A DNA stretch of 45,231 nt from Pseudomonas_T sp032052615 (GCA_032052615.1 DAMBWF010000019.1:1-45231), one strand, 5' to 3'. Positions 16,467 through 25,823 are shown, counted from the first letter of the stretch. Numbers and translations are program-made. The notes: generated from the sequence alone by a model not told the origin.

Positions 16467-17757
16467 GTGTCGCCCCCTCCTCCGCTTGCCCGGCGAGCCA
16501 TTGCAATGCTTCGGCTACGCAATAAAAAGACCCGAACACCAGGATTTCATCGTCCACCCGCGCCTGCTCGCATTGGGCCTGCAGCGCCGACGCCACGTCG
16601 GGATAGACCCGGGCGGAAGCGCCGCACGCCCGCAGGTGCGCTTCCACGGCCTCGGCCGGACGCGTACGGGGAGTCGGCAGGGAGGCCAACGCCCAGCCAT
16701 GGATGTCCGCCAGCAGGGGCTGCACGACCCCGGCGAGATCCTTGTCGGCGAGCAGCCCGAACACCGCCCGGCGCACGCCGTTCACCGGACGCGCGCGCAG
16801 GCGCTGGGCCAGGTACTCGGCGGCGTGGGGATTATGCCCAACATCCAGCAGCAGCGTGAGGGGTTTGCCGCGCCAGCGCAGGCGGCGGCGGTCGAGGCGC
16901 CCGGTGACCCGGGTACTGAGCAGCGCCATGGCCATGGACTTGGGCTGCCAGGGCAGGCCCAGAAGCGCGTAGGCCTGCAACGCCAGGGCCGCGTTTTCCA
17001 TCGGCAGGTCCAGCGTGGGCAGGCCGTGCAGTTCGAGGGCGTGGCCCTCCGGGCCGACGCCGCGCCAGTGCCAGCCCTGTTCGCCCATGGCCAGGTCGTA
17101 GTCACGACCACGCAGGTAGAACGGCGCCCCCAGCTCCTCCGCCCGCCGCAGCAGCGGCTCCGGCGGTTCCAGGTCGCCGCACAGGGCCGGCTTGCCGGGG
17201 CGGAAGATGCCGGCCTTTTCGCGGGCCACGGACTCCCGGGTATCCCCCAGCCATTCGGCGTGATCCAGGCCAATGCTGGTGACGAGGGCGAGGTCGGCGT
17301 CCACCAGGTTCACCGCATCCAGACGGCCGCCCAGGCCTACCTCCAGCACCACGGCGTCCAGCGCCGCCCGCTGGAACAACCAGAAGGCGGCCAGGGTGCC
17401 CATTTCGAAGTAGGTCAGCGTGGTATCGCCACGAGCCCGTTCCACCGCCTCGAACGCCTCGCAGAGCGCCGTGTCGCTGGCCTGACGGCCCTCGATGCGC
17501 ACGCGCTCGTTGTATGCCAGCAAGTGCGGCGAGGCATAGACCCCCACCCTCAAGCCCTGGGCCGCCAGCAGGCTGGCCAGGAACGCGCAGGTGGAGCCCT
17601 TGCCGTTGGTGCCGGTGACCGTCACCACCCGGGGCGCCGGCCGGCCGAGGCCGAGCCGCTCGGCCACGTCATGGCAGCGATCCAGCCCCATATCGATGGC
17701 GCTGGGGTGCAACTGTTCGAGGTAGGCCAGCCAGTCGGCCAGGGTGCGTTCGGTCAT
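16450..17757 (-). CDS. folC: Bifunctional dihydrofolate synthase / folylpolyglutamate synthase
   Basis: A 435-residue Mur-ligase-family enzyme. It adds glutamate to dihydropteroate and then extends the glutamate tail of folates. The ATP loop TGTNGKGST is at residues 48-56. Other ligase motifs are YASPHL (substrate loop), EVGLGGRLDAVN, SIGLDHAEWLG and DVGHNPHA. The length is as expected. The ATG overlaps the accD stop by four bases (17754-17757), and its 3' end overlaps the next gene, so accD-folC-dedD appear cotranscribed, as in E. coli. Confidence 0.96.
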   Translation of the reverse strand: MTERTLADWLAYLEQLHPSAIDMGLDRCHDVAERLGLGRPAPRVVTVTGTNGKGSTCAFLASLLAAQGLRVGVYASPHLLAYNERVRIEGRQASDTALCEAFEAVERARGDTTLTYFEMGTLAAFWLFQRAALDAVVLEVGLGGRLDAVNLVDADLALVTSIGLDHAEWLGDTRESVAREKAGIFRPGKPALCGDLEPPEPLLRRAEELGAPFYLRGRDYDLAMGEQGWHWRGVGPEGHALELHGLPTLDLPMENAALALQAYALLGLPWQPKSMAMALLSTRVTGRLDRRRLRWRGKPLTLLLDVGHNPHAAEYLAQRLRARPVNGVRRAVFGLLADKDLAGVVQPLLADIHGWALASLPTPRTRPAEAVEAHLRACGASARVYPDVASALQAQCEQARVDDEILVFGSFYCVAEALQWLAGQAEEGATHGHAG

Positions 17758-18638
17758 GCGGTCGCCGATAGGGTCTCGGGAGTGCGAGCGTGGGTGAGTT
17801 GCGCCAGCAGGCGGCCCAGCCGGGCACGCAGCTCCTGGCGGGGCACGATCATGTCGATGGCGCCGTGGTCCAGCAGGAACTCGCTGCGCTGGAAGCCCTC
17901 GGGGAGTTTTTCCCGCACGGTCTGCTCGATCACGCGCGGGCCGGCGAAGCCTACCAGGGCCTTGGGCTCGGCGACGATCACGTCGCCGAGCATGGCCAGA
18001 CTGGCGGACACGCCTCCGTAGACCGGGTCGGTCAGCACCGACACGAAGGGAATCCCCTCCTCCCGCAGGCGCGCGAGAACCGCGGAGGTTTTGGCCATCT
18101 GCATCAGGGAAATCAGGGCTTCCTGCATGCGCGCCCCACCGGAGGCGGCGAAGCAGATGAACGGGCTGCGCTGTTCCAGCGCGACGTTGGCGGCTCGCAC
18201 GAAGCGCTCACCGACCACGGCGCCCATGGAGCCGCCCATGAAGCTGAATTCGAAGGCCACCACCACCACCGGCATCGCCTCCAGGGTGCCGCGCATGGCC
18301 ACCAGCGCGTCCTTTTCGCCGGTGTCCTTCTGGGCGGCGGCCAGACGGTCCTTGTACTTCTTGCTGTCGCGGAACTTGAGCCGGTCCACTGGCTCCAGCT
18401 CTGCGGCGATTTCCTCGCGGCCGTCAGCGTCGAGGAAGATATTCAGGCGGGCCCGCGCGCCAATGCGCATGTGGTGGTCGCATTTCGGGCAGACATCCAG
18501 ATTCTTTTCCAACTCAGGCTTGTACAGCACGGCCTCGCAGGACGGGCACTTGTGCCAGAGCCCTTCCGGCACCGAGCTTTTCTTCACCTCGGATCGCATG
18601 ATCGAGGGAATCAGTTTGTCCACCAGCCAGTTGCTCAT
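17754..18638 (-). CDS. accD: Acetyl-CoA carboxylase carboxyltransferase subunit beta
   Basis: A 294-residue beta subunit of the carboxyltransferase that makes malonyl-CoA for fatty acid synthesis together with AccA. The start ATG 18638 gives the family N-terminus MSNWLVDKLIPSI and follows GGAGAACGAGAGC. A GTG five codons upstream is less likely. The N-terminal zinc ribbon uses C31, C34, C50 and C53. The crotonase-like core carries FMGGSMGAVVGER and SGGARMQE, which bind acetyl-CoA and form the oxyanion holes. Confidence 0.97.
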   Translation of the reverse strand: MSNWLVDKLIPSIMRSEVKKSSVPEGLWHKCPSCEAVLYKPELEKNLDVCPKCDHHMRIGARARLNIFLDADGREEIAAELEPVDRLKFRDSKKYKDRLAAAQKDTGEKDALVAMRGTLEAMPVVVVAFEFSFMGGSMGAVVGERFVRAANVALEQRSPFICFAASGGARMQEALISLMQMAKTSAVLARLREEGIPFVSVLTDPVYGGVSASLAMLGDVIVAEPKALVGFAGPRVIEQTVREKLPEGFQRSEFLLDHGAIDMIVPRQELRARLGRLLAQLTHARTPETLSATA

Positions 18639-18965
18639 GCTCTCGTTCTCCACAGCTTCAGGCTCGATACGCCGGCATTCCAGCCTCGCGCATACCGTCG
18701 AGCATATTCACGAACGTGGTCGCCGCCGGTGGCAGGCACTGGGCCGAGGCGCCCGACCACCCGGGCGACGAACCCTTTCGGCTCGTCTCGGAATCCAGGC
18801 CATCCGCCGCGATAGCCGCAAGGCGGCACGCTGAACTGACCGCCGCGCCTCGGGGACGTTCCGGGCGGTCGGATGGCTTCGGTTATGGACGGCGGGCATC
18901 CTGAGGCCGTCACATCCCCGGTCGGACAAGCGCGCCGCGTCGAACGCGCCCTTCCTCCCGTCCGC
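18639..18965. other. Non-coding gap between trpF and accD
   Basis: 327 bp without a credible gene. It presumably holds the accD promoter and the end of the trpF transcript, on the minus strand. I see only a small hairpin (GCCGC-N3-GCGGC near 18817-18829) and no clear T-run, good -35/-10 pair or long repeat. Open frames through the gap have Arg/Gly/Pro-rich products typical of shadow frames in GC-rich DNA. Confidence 0.5.
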
Positions 18966-19586
18966 TCAGGCAAGCCTGACCTCGCGTATGAAGGCTCGCA
19001 CCTTATCGATGTCCTTGATCCCCTTGGCCGCCTCCACTCCACCGCTGACATCCACGGCATAGGGACGCACCCGGCGGACCGCGGACGCCACGTTGTCGGG
19101 CGTCAACCCGCCCGCGAGAATCAGAGGCTTGGTCAGGCCGGCGGGTATCAGCGACCAGTCGAAGCGCTCCCCGGTGCCGCCGGGAACTCCCGGAACGAAG
19201 GCATCGAGCAATAAGCCGGAGGCGCCCCGGTAGGTAGTCACGGCCTGGGCGACCTGGTCACTGGAGCGAACCCGGAGCGCCTTGACGTAGGGGCGATGGT
19301 AGCCTTCGCACTGCTCCGGCGATTCGTCGCCATGGAACTGCAGCAGATCGAGAGGCACGGCGTCGAGGATTTCGTTGATTTCGCAGCGCGTGGCGTCGAC
19401 GAACAGCCCGACCGTGCTCACGAAGGGCGGCAACGCGGCGATGATCGAGCGGGCTTGGCGGACATCGACCGCTCGCGGGCTGCGCGCATAAAACACCAGG
19501 CCGATCGCGTCGGCGCCGGCCTCGGCCGCCGCCAGGGCATCCTCGATCCGGGTGATTCCGCAGATTTTGCAGCGAACGGTATTCAA
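18966..19586 (-). CDS. trpF: Phosphoribosylanthranilate isomerase
   Basis: A 206-residue TIM-barrel enzyme of tryptophan synthesis. The start is a TTG at 19586 with GGAG and AGG upstream; no ATG or GTG fits. The first strand carries the catalytic Cys in KICGITR, then GLVFYARSPR, LLQFHGDE, the catalytic Asp in LLLDAFV, AGGLTPDNV and VDVSGGVE (phosphate-binding). It is a stand-alone trpF near accD and truA, away from the other trp genes, as is usual in Pseudomonas. A rare start codon may lower its translation. Confidence 0.95.
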   Translation of the reverse strand: MNTVRCKICGITRIEDALAAAEAGADAIGLVFYARSPRAVDVRQARSIIAALPPFVSTVGLFVDATRCEINEILDAVPLDLLQFHGDESPEQCEGYHRPYVKALRVRSSDQVAQAVTTYRGASGLLLDAFVPGVPGGTGERFDWSLIPAGLTKPLILAGGLTPDNVASAVRRVRPYAVDVSGGVEAAKGIKDIDKVRAFIREVRLA

Positions 19587-19654
19587 CGGTCGGCACCTGC
19601 TCCAAATGGGCGGATGGTAACAGAGCCAAGGCGTACCGCAAGGCGGCGGGTTCG

Positions 19655-20506
19655 TCAGGCCGGCAGGCTGGACAGGAAATGCGGACCGAGGTAGCGCTCC
19701 GGCAATTGAAACCGATCGGGGTACTCAACCTGGATCAGGTAAAGCCCGTAAGGATGGGCGGTAACCCCGCCGGTGCGCCGGACACGGCTTTCCAGCACCA
19801 TCCTCGCCCAATCCACCGGCTGCTCTCCGGCCCCGATGCTCATCAGCACACCAGCGATGTTGCGCACCATATGGTGGAGGAAGGCGTTCGCGCGGATGTC
19901 CAGCACCACGAAACGGCCGTGCTCGATGATGTTCAGGTGATGCACGGTCTTGATCGGGGATTTGGCCTGGCATTGCCGGGCCCGGAAGGCGCTGAAGTCA
20001 TGGGTTCCCACCAGCGCCCGAGACGCCTCGCGCATGCGCGCGACATCCAGGGGGCGATGGTTCCATGTCACCTCTTCCGCCATATGCGCCGGGCGGATGG
20101 TGTCGTTATAGATCACATAGCGATAGCGGCGCGCCATGGCGCTGAAGCGGGCATCGAAATCCAGCGGCATGGCCTTGGCCCAGGTGACGCTGATATCCCC
20201 GGGCAGGTTGTAGTTGGCGCCCATGACCCAGGCATGCGGGCTGCGCTCCACGCGGGTATCGAAATGCACCACCTGGCCGCTAGCGTGCACCAGGGCGTCG
20301 GTGCGCCCCGCGCAGCTCAAGGTGACCGGTTCGCCGCCCGCGACCTTCGACAAGGCCGCTTCCAGCGAGCCCTGGATCGACGGGACTCCACTCCCTTGGC
20401 GTTGGAATCCCCGGTAGCGGCTGCCTTTGTATTCCACGCCCAGGGCGATTCTGGAAAGCCCGGCTGCCGCTCGATCGGCCTCCGCCGCGGATACTGCTTC
20501 CTCCAT
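19655..20506 (-). CDS. truA: tRNA pseudouridine(38-40) synthase
   Basis: A 283-residue enzyme that isomerises uridines 38-40 in the tRNA anticodon arm. The catalytic Asp is D70 in CAGRTDALVHASGQ. The usual motif is GRTDAGVHA, so the Gly two residues after the catalytic Asp is Leu72 here. RNA-binding segments YKGSRYRGFQRQ and NAFLHHMVRNIAGVL are intact. The start ATG 20506 lies two bases after the fimV stop, and the fimV-truA-trpF order is as in P. aeruginosa. Confidence 0.95.
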   Translation of the reverse strand: MEEAVSAAEADRAAAGLSRIALGVEYKGSRYRGFQRQGSGVPSIQGSLEAALSKVAGGEPVTLSCAGRTDALVHASGQVVHFDTRVERSPHAWVMGANYNLPGDISVTWAKAMPLDFDARFSAMARRYRYVIYNDTIRPAHMAEEVTWNHRPLDVARMREASRALVGTHDFSAFRARQCQAKSPIKTVHHLNIIEHGRFVVLDIRANAFLHHMVRNIAGVLMSIGAGEQPVDWARMVLESRVRRTGGVTAHPYGLYLIQVEYPDRFQLPERYLGPHFLSSLPA

Positions 20507-20508
20507 GG

Positions 20509-23277
20509 TCAGCCCAGCTTGGCGATCAGCTCGCGCGCTTCCTGCCGCTGGGCGTCGCTTCCCTCGGTGACGACTTCGTCGAGGATGTCGCGTGCGCCCT
20601 CGGTATCGCCCATGTCGATGTAGGCGCGCGCCAGATCCAGCTTGGTCGCGCTTTCATCGGTACCGGAGAGGAAGTCGAAATCGTCGTCTTCCTCCAGGCC
20701 GGCCGGCGCCGCGTCCGGAGCGTCGGTCGGCGACGGCTCGACCGACGCATCCTCGCGCGCGGCCCGCAGGTCTTCCGCCGCGCGGTCCAGGCTGGCGCTG
20801 GCATCTTCCAGGTGGTGGGCGAAACTATCGACCGCCGAGGTCTCGTGCTCGTCCGGCATCGACAGGTCGAAATCCGCCGGCAATTCGTAAGCGGCATCGT
20901 CGGCCGCCAGGGCCGGCTTGGCCGGCTCGTCCAGGTCCAGCAGGAATGCGTCGTCGGAAGAAGCGGTCTTATCGCTGCTATCCAGATCGAAGCTGAAGTC
21001 TGAGAGGTCGTCGCCAGGCTCACGGGCGTTGCCGCCGGCGTCTTGCTCGGCCAGGTCCAGGCCGAAATCGAGATCTTCGCCGATGGGTTCATGTCGCGCC
21101 GAGGGCGCGCCCAGGTCGAGACTTTCATCCAGCAGGAATTCGTCGTCGGACGGCTTCTGTCCACGCCCCAGATCGGCTTCCAGGTCGCCGAGGTCGAACG
21201 CATCGTCGGCCGGACGCTTGGTATCCGGCGTATCCAAAGTCAGGTCGTCCAGGTCGAAACTGTCCAAGTCGTCCTGGGCAAGCGCGCCCGCGGCGACACC
21301 CGCCACGGCCATGGCCGGGTAGCGCAGCTTGAGTTGTTCGATTTCCGCCTGGGAGCCGCCGATTTCGCGCAACTCGTTTTCCTGGCGGGCGAACCCCTCG
21401 CGATCGCCCAGCTCCGCATAGACTTCCATCAACTTGAGGCGCAGATCGGCTCGGTGAGGCTCTGCCTCGATGGCGCCCAGCAACAGCTCGGCGGCTTGGC
21501 TGAAACGACCATAGGCGATGTAGATGTCGGCCTCGCCGAGCACGTCGGTGACCGAAGGCACGGCCTGCTCGCCGATCGGCTGGACCACCGACGCGGTCGC
21601 CGGCGCCTCGTTCAGCTCGTCGAAGCTGCTATCCATCAGCGGCGTGTCGTCCAGGTGGGTCTCGTCGTCCCGCTCGGCCAAGGCCGCTTGGAGTTCGGTT
21701 TCCTTCACCGCGTTGCGCCGGGACATGATCATCAAGCCTACCAGCAGGATCAACAGCGCGCCCCCACCCAGCAACCCCAGCAGCAGGGGGTTGCCGAACA
21801 GATCGTCGAGGAAGCTCGATTCTTCCGCTGGTGGCACCGGCGCGGTATCGGTTGGCGCCGGCGTGGCCGGAGCGGCGGCTTCCGGTGCTGGAGTGGGGGC
21901 GACGGGGGGCTTCGCCTGATAGTTGTAGTCCGGCGTCGCCCCCTCGGCGGGCGTCTGCGGCGCGGTGGGCGTGGCGGGCGACTCCGTCGCTGGCGCGGGC
22001 TGGGCAGGCACAGGCTGAGGCGCGCTTTCGGCAGGCGCGGCGGGCTGTGTGGTCGCCACCGGCGGCTGTGCCGGAGTCGCCGGAACGGCCGGCGCCACGG
22101 CGCCAGGCTGGGCGGAGGCCTGAGCTTGACCCTGGCCAGCGAGGTTGGCCTGGAGCTTGGCCAGTTGGTCGTCCTTCAACTGGATCAGCTTCTGCAGTTT
22201 GTCCAACTGGCTCTGCAGGTCGCCCATCCGGCTTTTCAGTTCGTCGTTTTCGCGGCGGGTCGAGTCCAGGCTCTCCTGGGTGACCGCCAGTTTGTCCCTG
22301 AGGGCCTTGCTGTCACCGTTGCCGCCCTTGTCGCTACCGGCGGTCGACTTACCGGACTCGGGTGACACCAGCCGCAGATTGTCCTTGCTCTCCACGCTGG
22401 CGGGCGCGGCACCGGCGGCGTTGCGCTTGGTGGCGTCGAGCTGGCGAGTGCCGCTGGCGGCGGCCGTGGCGCGCCCTTCGCGCCAAGCGGTGTTCTGCGC
22501 GGCGACCTGAGCCAGGGCCTCGGCCTGGCTGCGGCTCTTGATCTGCTGTTCGGTTGGCAGACGCAACACCTGGCCATTCTTGAGACGGTTGATATTGCCG
22601 TTGACGAACGCGTCGGGGTTGAGATCCTGAATCGCCAGCATCGACTGGTGAACCGTGCCACCGGCACGGGTACGCTCGGCGATGACCCAGAGGGTGTCGC
22701 TGGCGGTGGTGCGGTATTCGTTCGCGCCCGCCATGCCGGTCGACGCGCTGGAGGCGCCGGGAGCCGGGCTACGGGGCGCCGCCGGAGCGGCCGGACGGGA
22801 AACGGGAGCGCTGGCCCGGGGCGACGGCGCGGCGACGGGCAGTTGCGGGGCGGCCGCGGCGGTGGTCTGCGGCGAGTACAGCGGCGGGTCCAGCAGCAGC
22901 GTGTACTCTCGCAGCAGGCGGCCGTTCGGCCACAGCACTTGCACCAGGAAATTCAGGTAGGGTTCGCGTACCGGCTTGCTGGAGGTAACCCGGATGACAC
23001 TCTTGCCGTTGGGCTTGAGGACGGGGGTGAATTTCAGGTCGTTCAGGAAGAACTGCCGGTCGACCCCCGCCTTGTTGAACTCCTCGGGGGTCGCCAAGGA
23101 AGGAACCACCTCGCTGGAGCCGAGGTCGCGCACTTCGAGCAATTCGATTTCCGCATCCAGAGGCTGGTTCAGTGCGGACTTGAGCGTCACCTCTCCCAGC
23201 CCCAGCGCATGGGCCATACCGGATGTCAGCGCCGAAGCAGCCGCAATTGCCAGCACAAGTTTGCGAACCCGAACCAT
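20509..23277 (-). CDS. fimV: Cell-pole and type IV pilus assembly protein FimV
   Basis: A 922-residue inner-membrane protein that, in P. aeruginosa, organises the cell pole, type IV pili and cAMP signalling. Parts in order: signal peptide (cut after AHA at about residue 24); conserved N-terminal domain (GLGEVTLKSALNQPLDAEIELL); LysM peptidoglycan-binding domain (about 183-240); coiled coil (about 325-380); Pro/Ala-rich linker; membrane helix (about 498-518); and a long acidic cytoplasmic region with TPR-like segments. It ends in the conserved FimV C-terminal motif (KLDLARAYIDMGDTEGARDIL). A ribosome site AAGGGAA precedes ATG 23277. Confidence 0.95.
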   Translation of the reverse strand: MVRVRKLVLAIAAASALTSGMAHALGLGEVTLKSALNQPLDAEIELLEVRDLGSSEVVPSLATPEEFNKAGVDRQFFLNDLKFTPVLKPNGKSVIRVTSSKPVREPYLNFLVQVLWPNGRLLREYTLLLDPPLYSPQTTAAAAPQLPVAAPSPRASAPVSRPAAPAAPRSPAPGASSASTGMAGANEYRTTASDTLWVIAERTRAGGTVHQSMLAIQDLNPDAFVNGNINRLKNGQVLRLPTEQQIKSRSQAEALAQVAAQNTAWREGRATAAASGTRQLDATKRNAAGAAPASVESKDNLRLVSPESGKSTAGSDKGGNGDSKALRDKLAVTQESLDSTRRENDELKSRMGDLQSQLDKLQKLIQLKDDQLAKLQANLAGQGQAQASAQPGAVAPAVPATPAQPPVATTQPAAPAESAPQPVPAQPAPATESPATPTAPQTPAEGATPDYNYQAKPPVAPTPAPEAAAPATPAPTDTAPVPPAEESSFLDDLFGNPLLLGLLGGGALLILLVGLMIMSRRNAVKETELQAALAERDDETHLDDTPLMDSSFDELNEAPATASVVQPIGEQAVPSVTDVLGEADIYIAYGRFSQAAELLLGAIEAEPHRADLRLKLMEVYAELGDREGFARQENELREIGGSQAEIEQLKLRYPAMAVAGVAAGALAQDDLDSFDLDDLTLDTPDTKRPADDAFDLGDLEADLGRGQKPSDDEFLLDESLDLGAPSARHEPIGEDLDFGLDLAEQDAGGNAREPGDDLSDFSFDLDSSDKTASSDDAFLLDLDEPAKPALAADDAAYELPADFDLSMPDEHETSAVDSFAHHLEDASASLDRAAEDLRAAREDASVEPSPTDAPDAAPAGLEEDDDFDFLSGTDESATKLDLARAYIDMGDTEGARDILDEVVTEGSDAQRQEARELIAKLG

Positions 23278-23359
23278 AGCGTTTCCCTTGGTTATCTTTT
23301 TTCTCGGCCGAGAGACCGAATGGATGCTGCCCTACGGCCTTCGGCCGCTCCCCGTCAGC

Positions 23360-23387
23360 AAAACAGCCCGAGCCGAATTGTCGGGCT
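23360..23387 (-). terminator. Rho-independent terminator after the Asd-like gene
   Basis: Stem AGCCCGA / TCGGGCT (23365-23371 and 23381-23387) with a nine-base loop. On the minus strand it is followed by a short T-run (TTTT at 23363-23360). It lies 34 bases past the stop at 23421 and separates this gene from fimV. Confidence 0.65.
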
Positions 23388-23420
23388 CGAAAGAGTCTTC
23401 GATTTTCGGGTAAGTATCTT

Positions 23421-24431
23421 TTACAGATAGTGTTTTATCAACAACTCAGCGGACTGCACAGCATTCAGCGCCGCGCCTTTTCGCACATTATCGGAAGCAA
23501 TCCACAAATTGAGTTCGCGCGGGTCATGTAAACCCAGGCGCAAGCGACCGACATGGACGACATCCTGCCCCACCGCATCGTCGACCACGCTGGGGCATTC
23601 GTCGTCCCCGGCCACTTCCAGGCCCGCCGCGCCCGCCAGCAATTCCCGTAGCCGGGGCAGGTCCACCGGCTGCTCCGCCAACACCGACACGCTCAGGCTG
23701 TCGCCGAAGAATACCGGTGCCTGAATGCAGGTCGCCGCCACCTCCAACGCCGGCAGGCCCAGCACGTCGCGAAGCTCGTCGTGCACGCGCCGCTCCAGCC
23801 GACCATGGCCTTCGGCATCCCGATCCTCCACGACACCCAGCAGGTTGAAGGCCATCTGCCCCTCGAAGACCCGGGGCTCCAGGGGCCGCGCATTGAGCAA
23901 TTCGGCGCTCTGCCGGGCGAGCTCGCCGACCCCTTCCCGACCGCGACTGGAAACCGCCAGGCAGGCGGTAACCGTAATGCGCCGCAACGCCAGTACGGTG
24001 CGCAGGGGCGCCAGGACCGAGGCCAGCAGGATGGTGGGGGAACAGGGGTTGCCGACCCGGAACGGCGCCACCGCTCCGGCCAGCCGGTCGCCACTGGCCT
24101 CGGCCACCATCCAGGTCAGGGTGGCGGGCGGCAATGCGCCGACCAGGTCGATGACATCGCAGCCCGCGGCGTTCAGCCGCTCGTCCAGGCCCTCGACGTG
24201 CCCGCCCTCGCCCGCCAGGAAGACCAGACGAACCTGGGCGAAGTCGAAGGTCGCCGCGTCGCGAACGCGCAGGTTGCGCCCCTTGAACGGCAGGGCATGG
24301 CCGACCGCTTCGCCGGCTCCCAGCACGTGGAGCGTTCCCACCGGGAAGTCCCGCTCCTCGAGCAGTTCGACCAGCAGTTCGCCCACCAGGCCAGTGGCGC
24401 CCACGACCGCGATATCGACGGGAGATGTCAC
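23421..24431 (-). CDS. Aspartate-semialdehyde dehydrogenase-like protein (Usg type), probably not an active ASADH
   Basis: A 336-residue paralogue of Asd with the Rossmann start VGATGLVGELLVELLEER. The active-site Cys is kept (C130 in NPCSPTI). Other catalytic positions differ: the Gln of the YQAVSG motif is L158 (CLAVSS), the Arg and His of TCVRVPVFRGH are Q237 and D244 (TCIQAPVFFGD). In true ASADHs these residues bind substrate and act as the base, so ordinary ASADH activity is unlikely. It matches the Usg family by position (next to asd and fimV/truA) and form; the role of Usg proteins is not known to me. It follows asd after 110 bp. Confidence 0.85.
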   Translation of the reverse strand: MTSPVDIAVVGATGLVGELLVELLEERDFPVGTLHVLGAGEAVGHALPFKGRNLRVRDAATFDFAQVRLVFLAGEGGHVEGLDERLNAAGCDVIDLVGALPPATLTWMVAEASGDRLAGAVAPFRVGNPCSPTILLASVLAPLRTVLALRRITVTACLAVSSRGREGVGELARQSAELLNARPLEPRVFEGQMAFNLLGVVEDRDAEGHGRLERRVHDELRDVLGLPALEVAATCIQAPVFFGDSLSVSVLAEQPVDLPRLRELLAGAAGLEVAGDDECPSVVDDAVGQDVVHVGRLRLGLHDPRELNLWIASDNVRKGAALNAVQSAELLIKHYL

Positions 24432-24541
24432 GAGAAAGCCTCCGCGAAAAGGAGAGGCACTCTATAGGGGAAGGAAAGGCTTGAACAGAGGAACGACGGC
24501 GTCGTGGCCGCCCGCCCCCGACGAGGCGGACGGCCGGGCGA

Positions 24542-25654
24542 TCAACGTTCCAGCAGGATGCGCAGCATGCGCCGCAGGGGCTCGGCGGCGCCCCACAGCA
24601 GTTGGTCGCCGACGGTGAAGGCGCCCAGGTATTGCGAGCCCATGTTGAGCTTGCGTAGCCGCCCGACCGGCACGCTCAGGGTGCCGGTGACCGCCGTGGG
24701 GGTCAGCTCGCGCATGCTCGCGTCGCGCTGGTTGGGAATCTGCTTCACCCAGGGATTGTGGCCGCTGATCATCCCTTCGATGTCGGACAACGGCACGTCC
24801 TTGTTCAACTTGATGGTCAGCGCCTGGCTGTGACAGCGCATGGCGCCGATGCGCACGCAGATGCCGTCCACCGGGATCGGGTTCTTGAAGCGACCGAGGA
24901 TTTTGTTGGTCTCCGCCTGGCCCTTCCACTCCTCGCGGCTTTGGCCGTTGGGCAGTTCCTTGTCGATCCAGGGAATGAGGCTGCCCGCCAGGGGTACGCC
25001 AAAGTGTTCGGCCGGAAAGCTTTCGCCGCGCTGGGCCTCGGCCACCTTGCGGTCGATGTCGAGGATCGCGCTGGCCGGATCGGCCAGGTCGTCCGCCACG
25101 GCGCTCTCGATGGCGCCCATCTGGCGGATCAGCTCGCGCATGTTCTGTGCGCCGGCGCCGGACGCGGCCTGGTAGGTCATGGCGCTCATCCACTCCACCA
25201 GCCCGGCCTCGAAAAGCCCGCCCAGGCCCATCAGCATGAGGCTGACGGTGCAGTTGCCGCCGACGTAGTTCTTGATCCCGGCGTCCAGCTTCTGGTCGAT
25301 GACCTTGCGGTTGACCGGGTCCAGCACGATGACCGCGTCGTCTTCCATGCGTAGCGTGGAAGCGGCGTCGATCCAGTAGCCCTGCCAGCCGGCCTCGCGC
25401 AACTTGGGGAAGACTTCGCTGGTGTAGTCGCCGCCCTGGCAGGTGACGATCACGTCCAGGGTCTTGAGCTCCTCGAGGCTGTAGGCGTCCTTCAGCGGCG
25501 CGGTGTCCTTGCCGATGGCCGGGCCCTGCCCGCCGACGTTGGAGGTGGTGAAGAACACCGGCTCGATCAGGTCGAAGTCCCGCTCCTCCAGCATCCGCTG
25601 AATGAGCACGGACCCCACCATGCCGCGCCAACCGATCAGACCTACTCGTTTCAT
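24542..25654 (-). CDS. asd: Aspartate-semialdehyde dehydrogenase
   Basis: A 370-residue enzyme that reduces aspartyl phosphate to aspartate semialdehyde, the branch point to lysine/diaminopimelate, methionine and threonine. NADP site GLIGWRGMVGS (5-15), catalytic Cys C135 in GGNCTVSLM, Q162 in YQAASGAGAQ, R268 and catalytic H275 in RIGAMRCHSQAL are all present. The length is typical of the gram-negative enzyme. A ribosome site GAAGGTG precedes ATG 25654. It supplies the homoserine route that ends in MetZ. Confidence 0.97.
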   Translation of the reverse strand: MKRVGLIGWRGMVGSVLIQRMLEERDFDLIEPVFFTTSNVGGQGPAIGKDTAPLKDAYSLEELKTLDVIVTCQGGDYTSEVFPKLREAGWQGYWIDAASTLRMEDDAVIVLDPVNRKVIDQKLDAGIKNYVGGNCTVSLMLMGLGGLFEAGLVEWMSAMTYQAASGAGAQNMRELIRQMGAIESAVADDLADPASAILDIDRKVAEAQRGESFPAEHFGVPLAGSLIPWIDKELPNGQSREEWKGQAETNKILGRFKNPIPVDGICVRIGAMRCHSQALTIKLNKDVPLSDIEGMISGHNPWVKQIPNQRDASMRELTPTAVTGTLSVPVGRLRKLNMGSQYLGAFTVGDQLLWGAAEPLRRMLRILLER

Positions 25655-25823
25655 CGCACTGCACCTTCATGACTGCCGGGAGGGCGCTGTGTCGTCGCTG
25701 CCCATGTGTTCGGCATACCCATTGGACCCGTCCCGCCCGCGCGTGCCGGCGCCCTGTTCCCAGGGGAAACGCCGGCTCGGCACTCGGCGGAACGTCCGCT
25801 CGCTGCGGGTGAAACCCGTTTGG

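Noticed and set aside
16126..18021. A 631-codon open frame antisense to folC and accD
   Set aside because: Shadow frame; it begins with the reverse reading of a Pro-Thr repeat and has no domain signature.
18639..18965. Possible small gene or attenuator in the trpF-accD gap
   Set aside because: No ribosome site with a credible frame, no Trp-rich leader peptide and no terminator with a T-run were seen.
24432..24541. Terminator between asd and the Asd-like gene
   Set aside because: The GC-rich segment pairs only imperfectly and has no T-run, so I did not list it.
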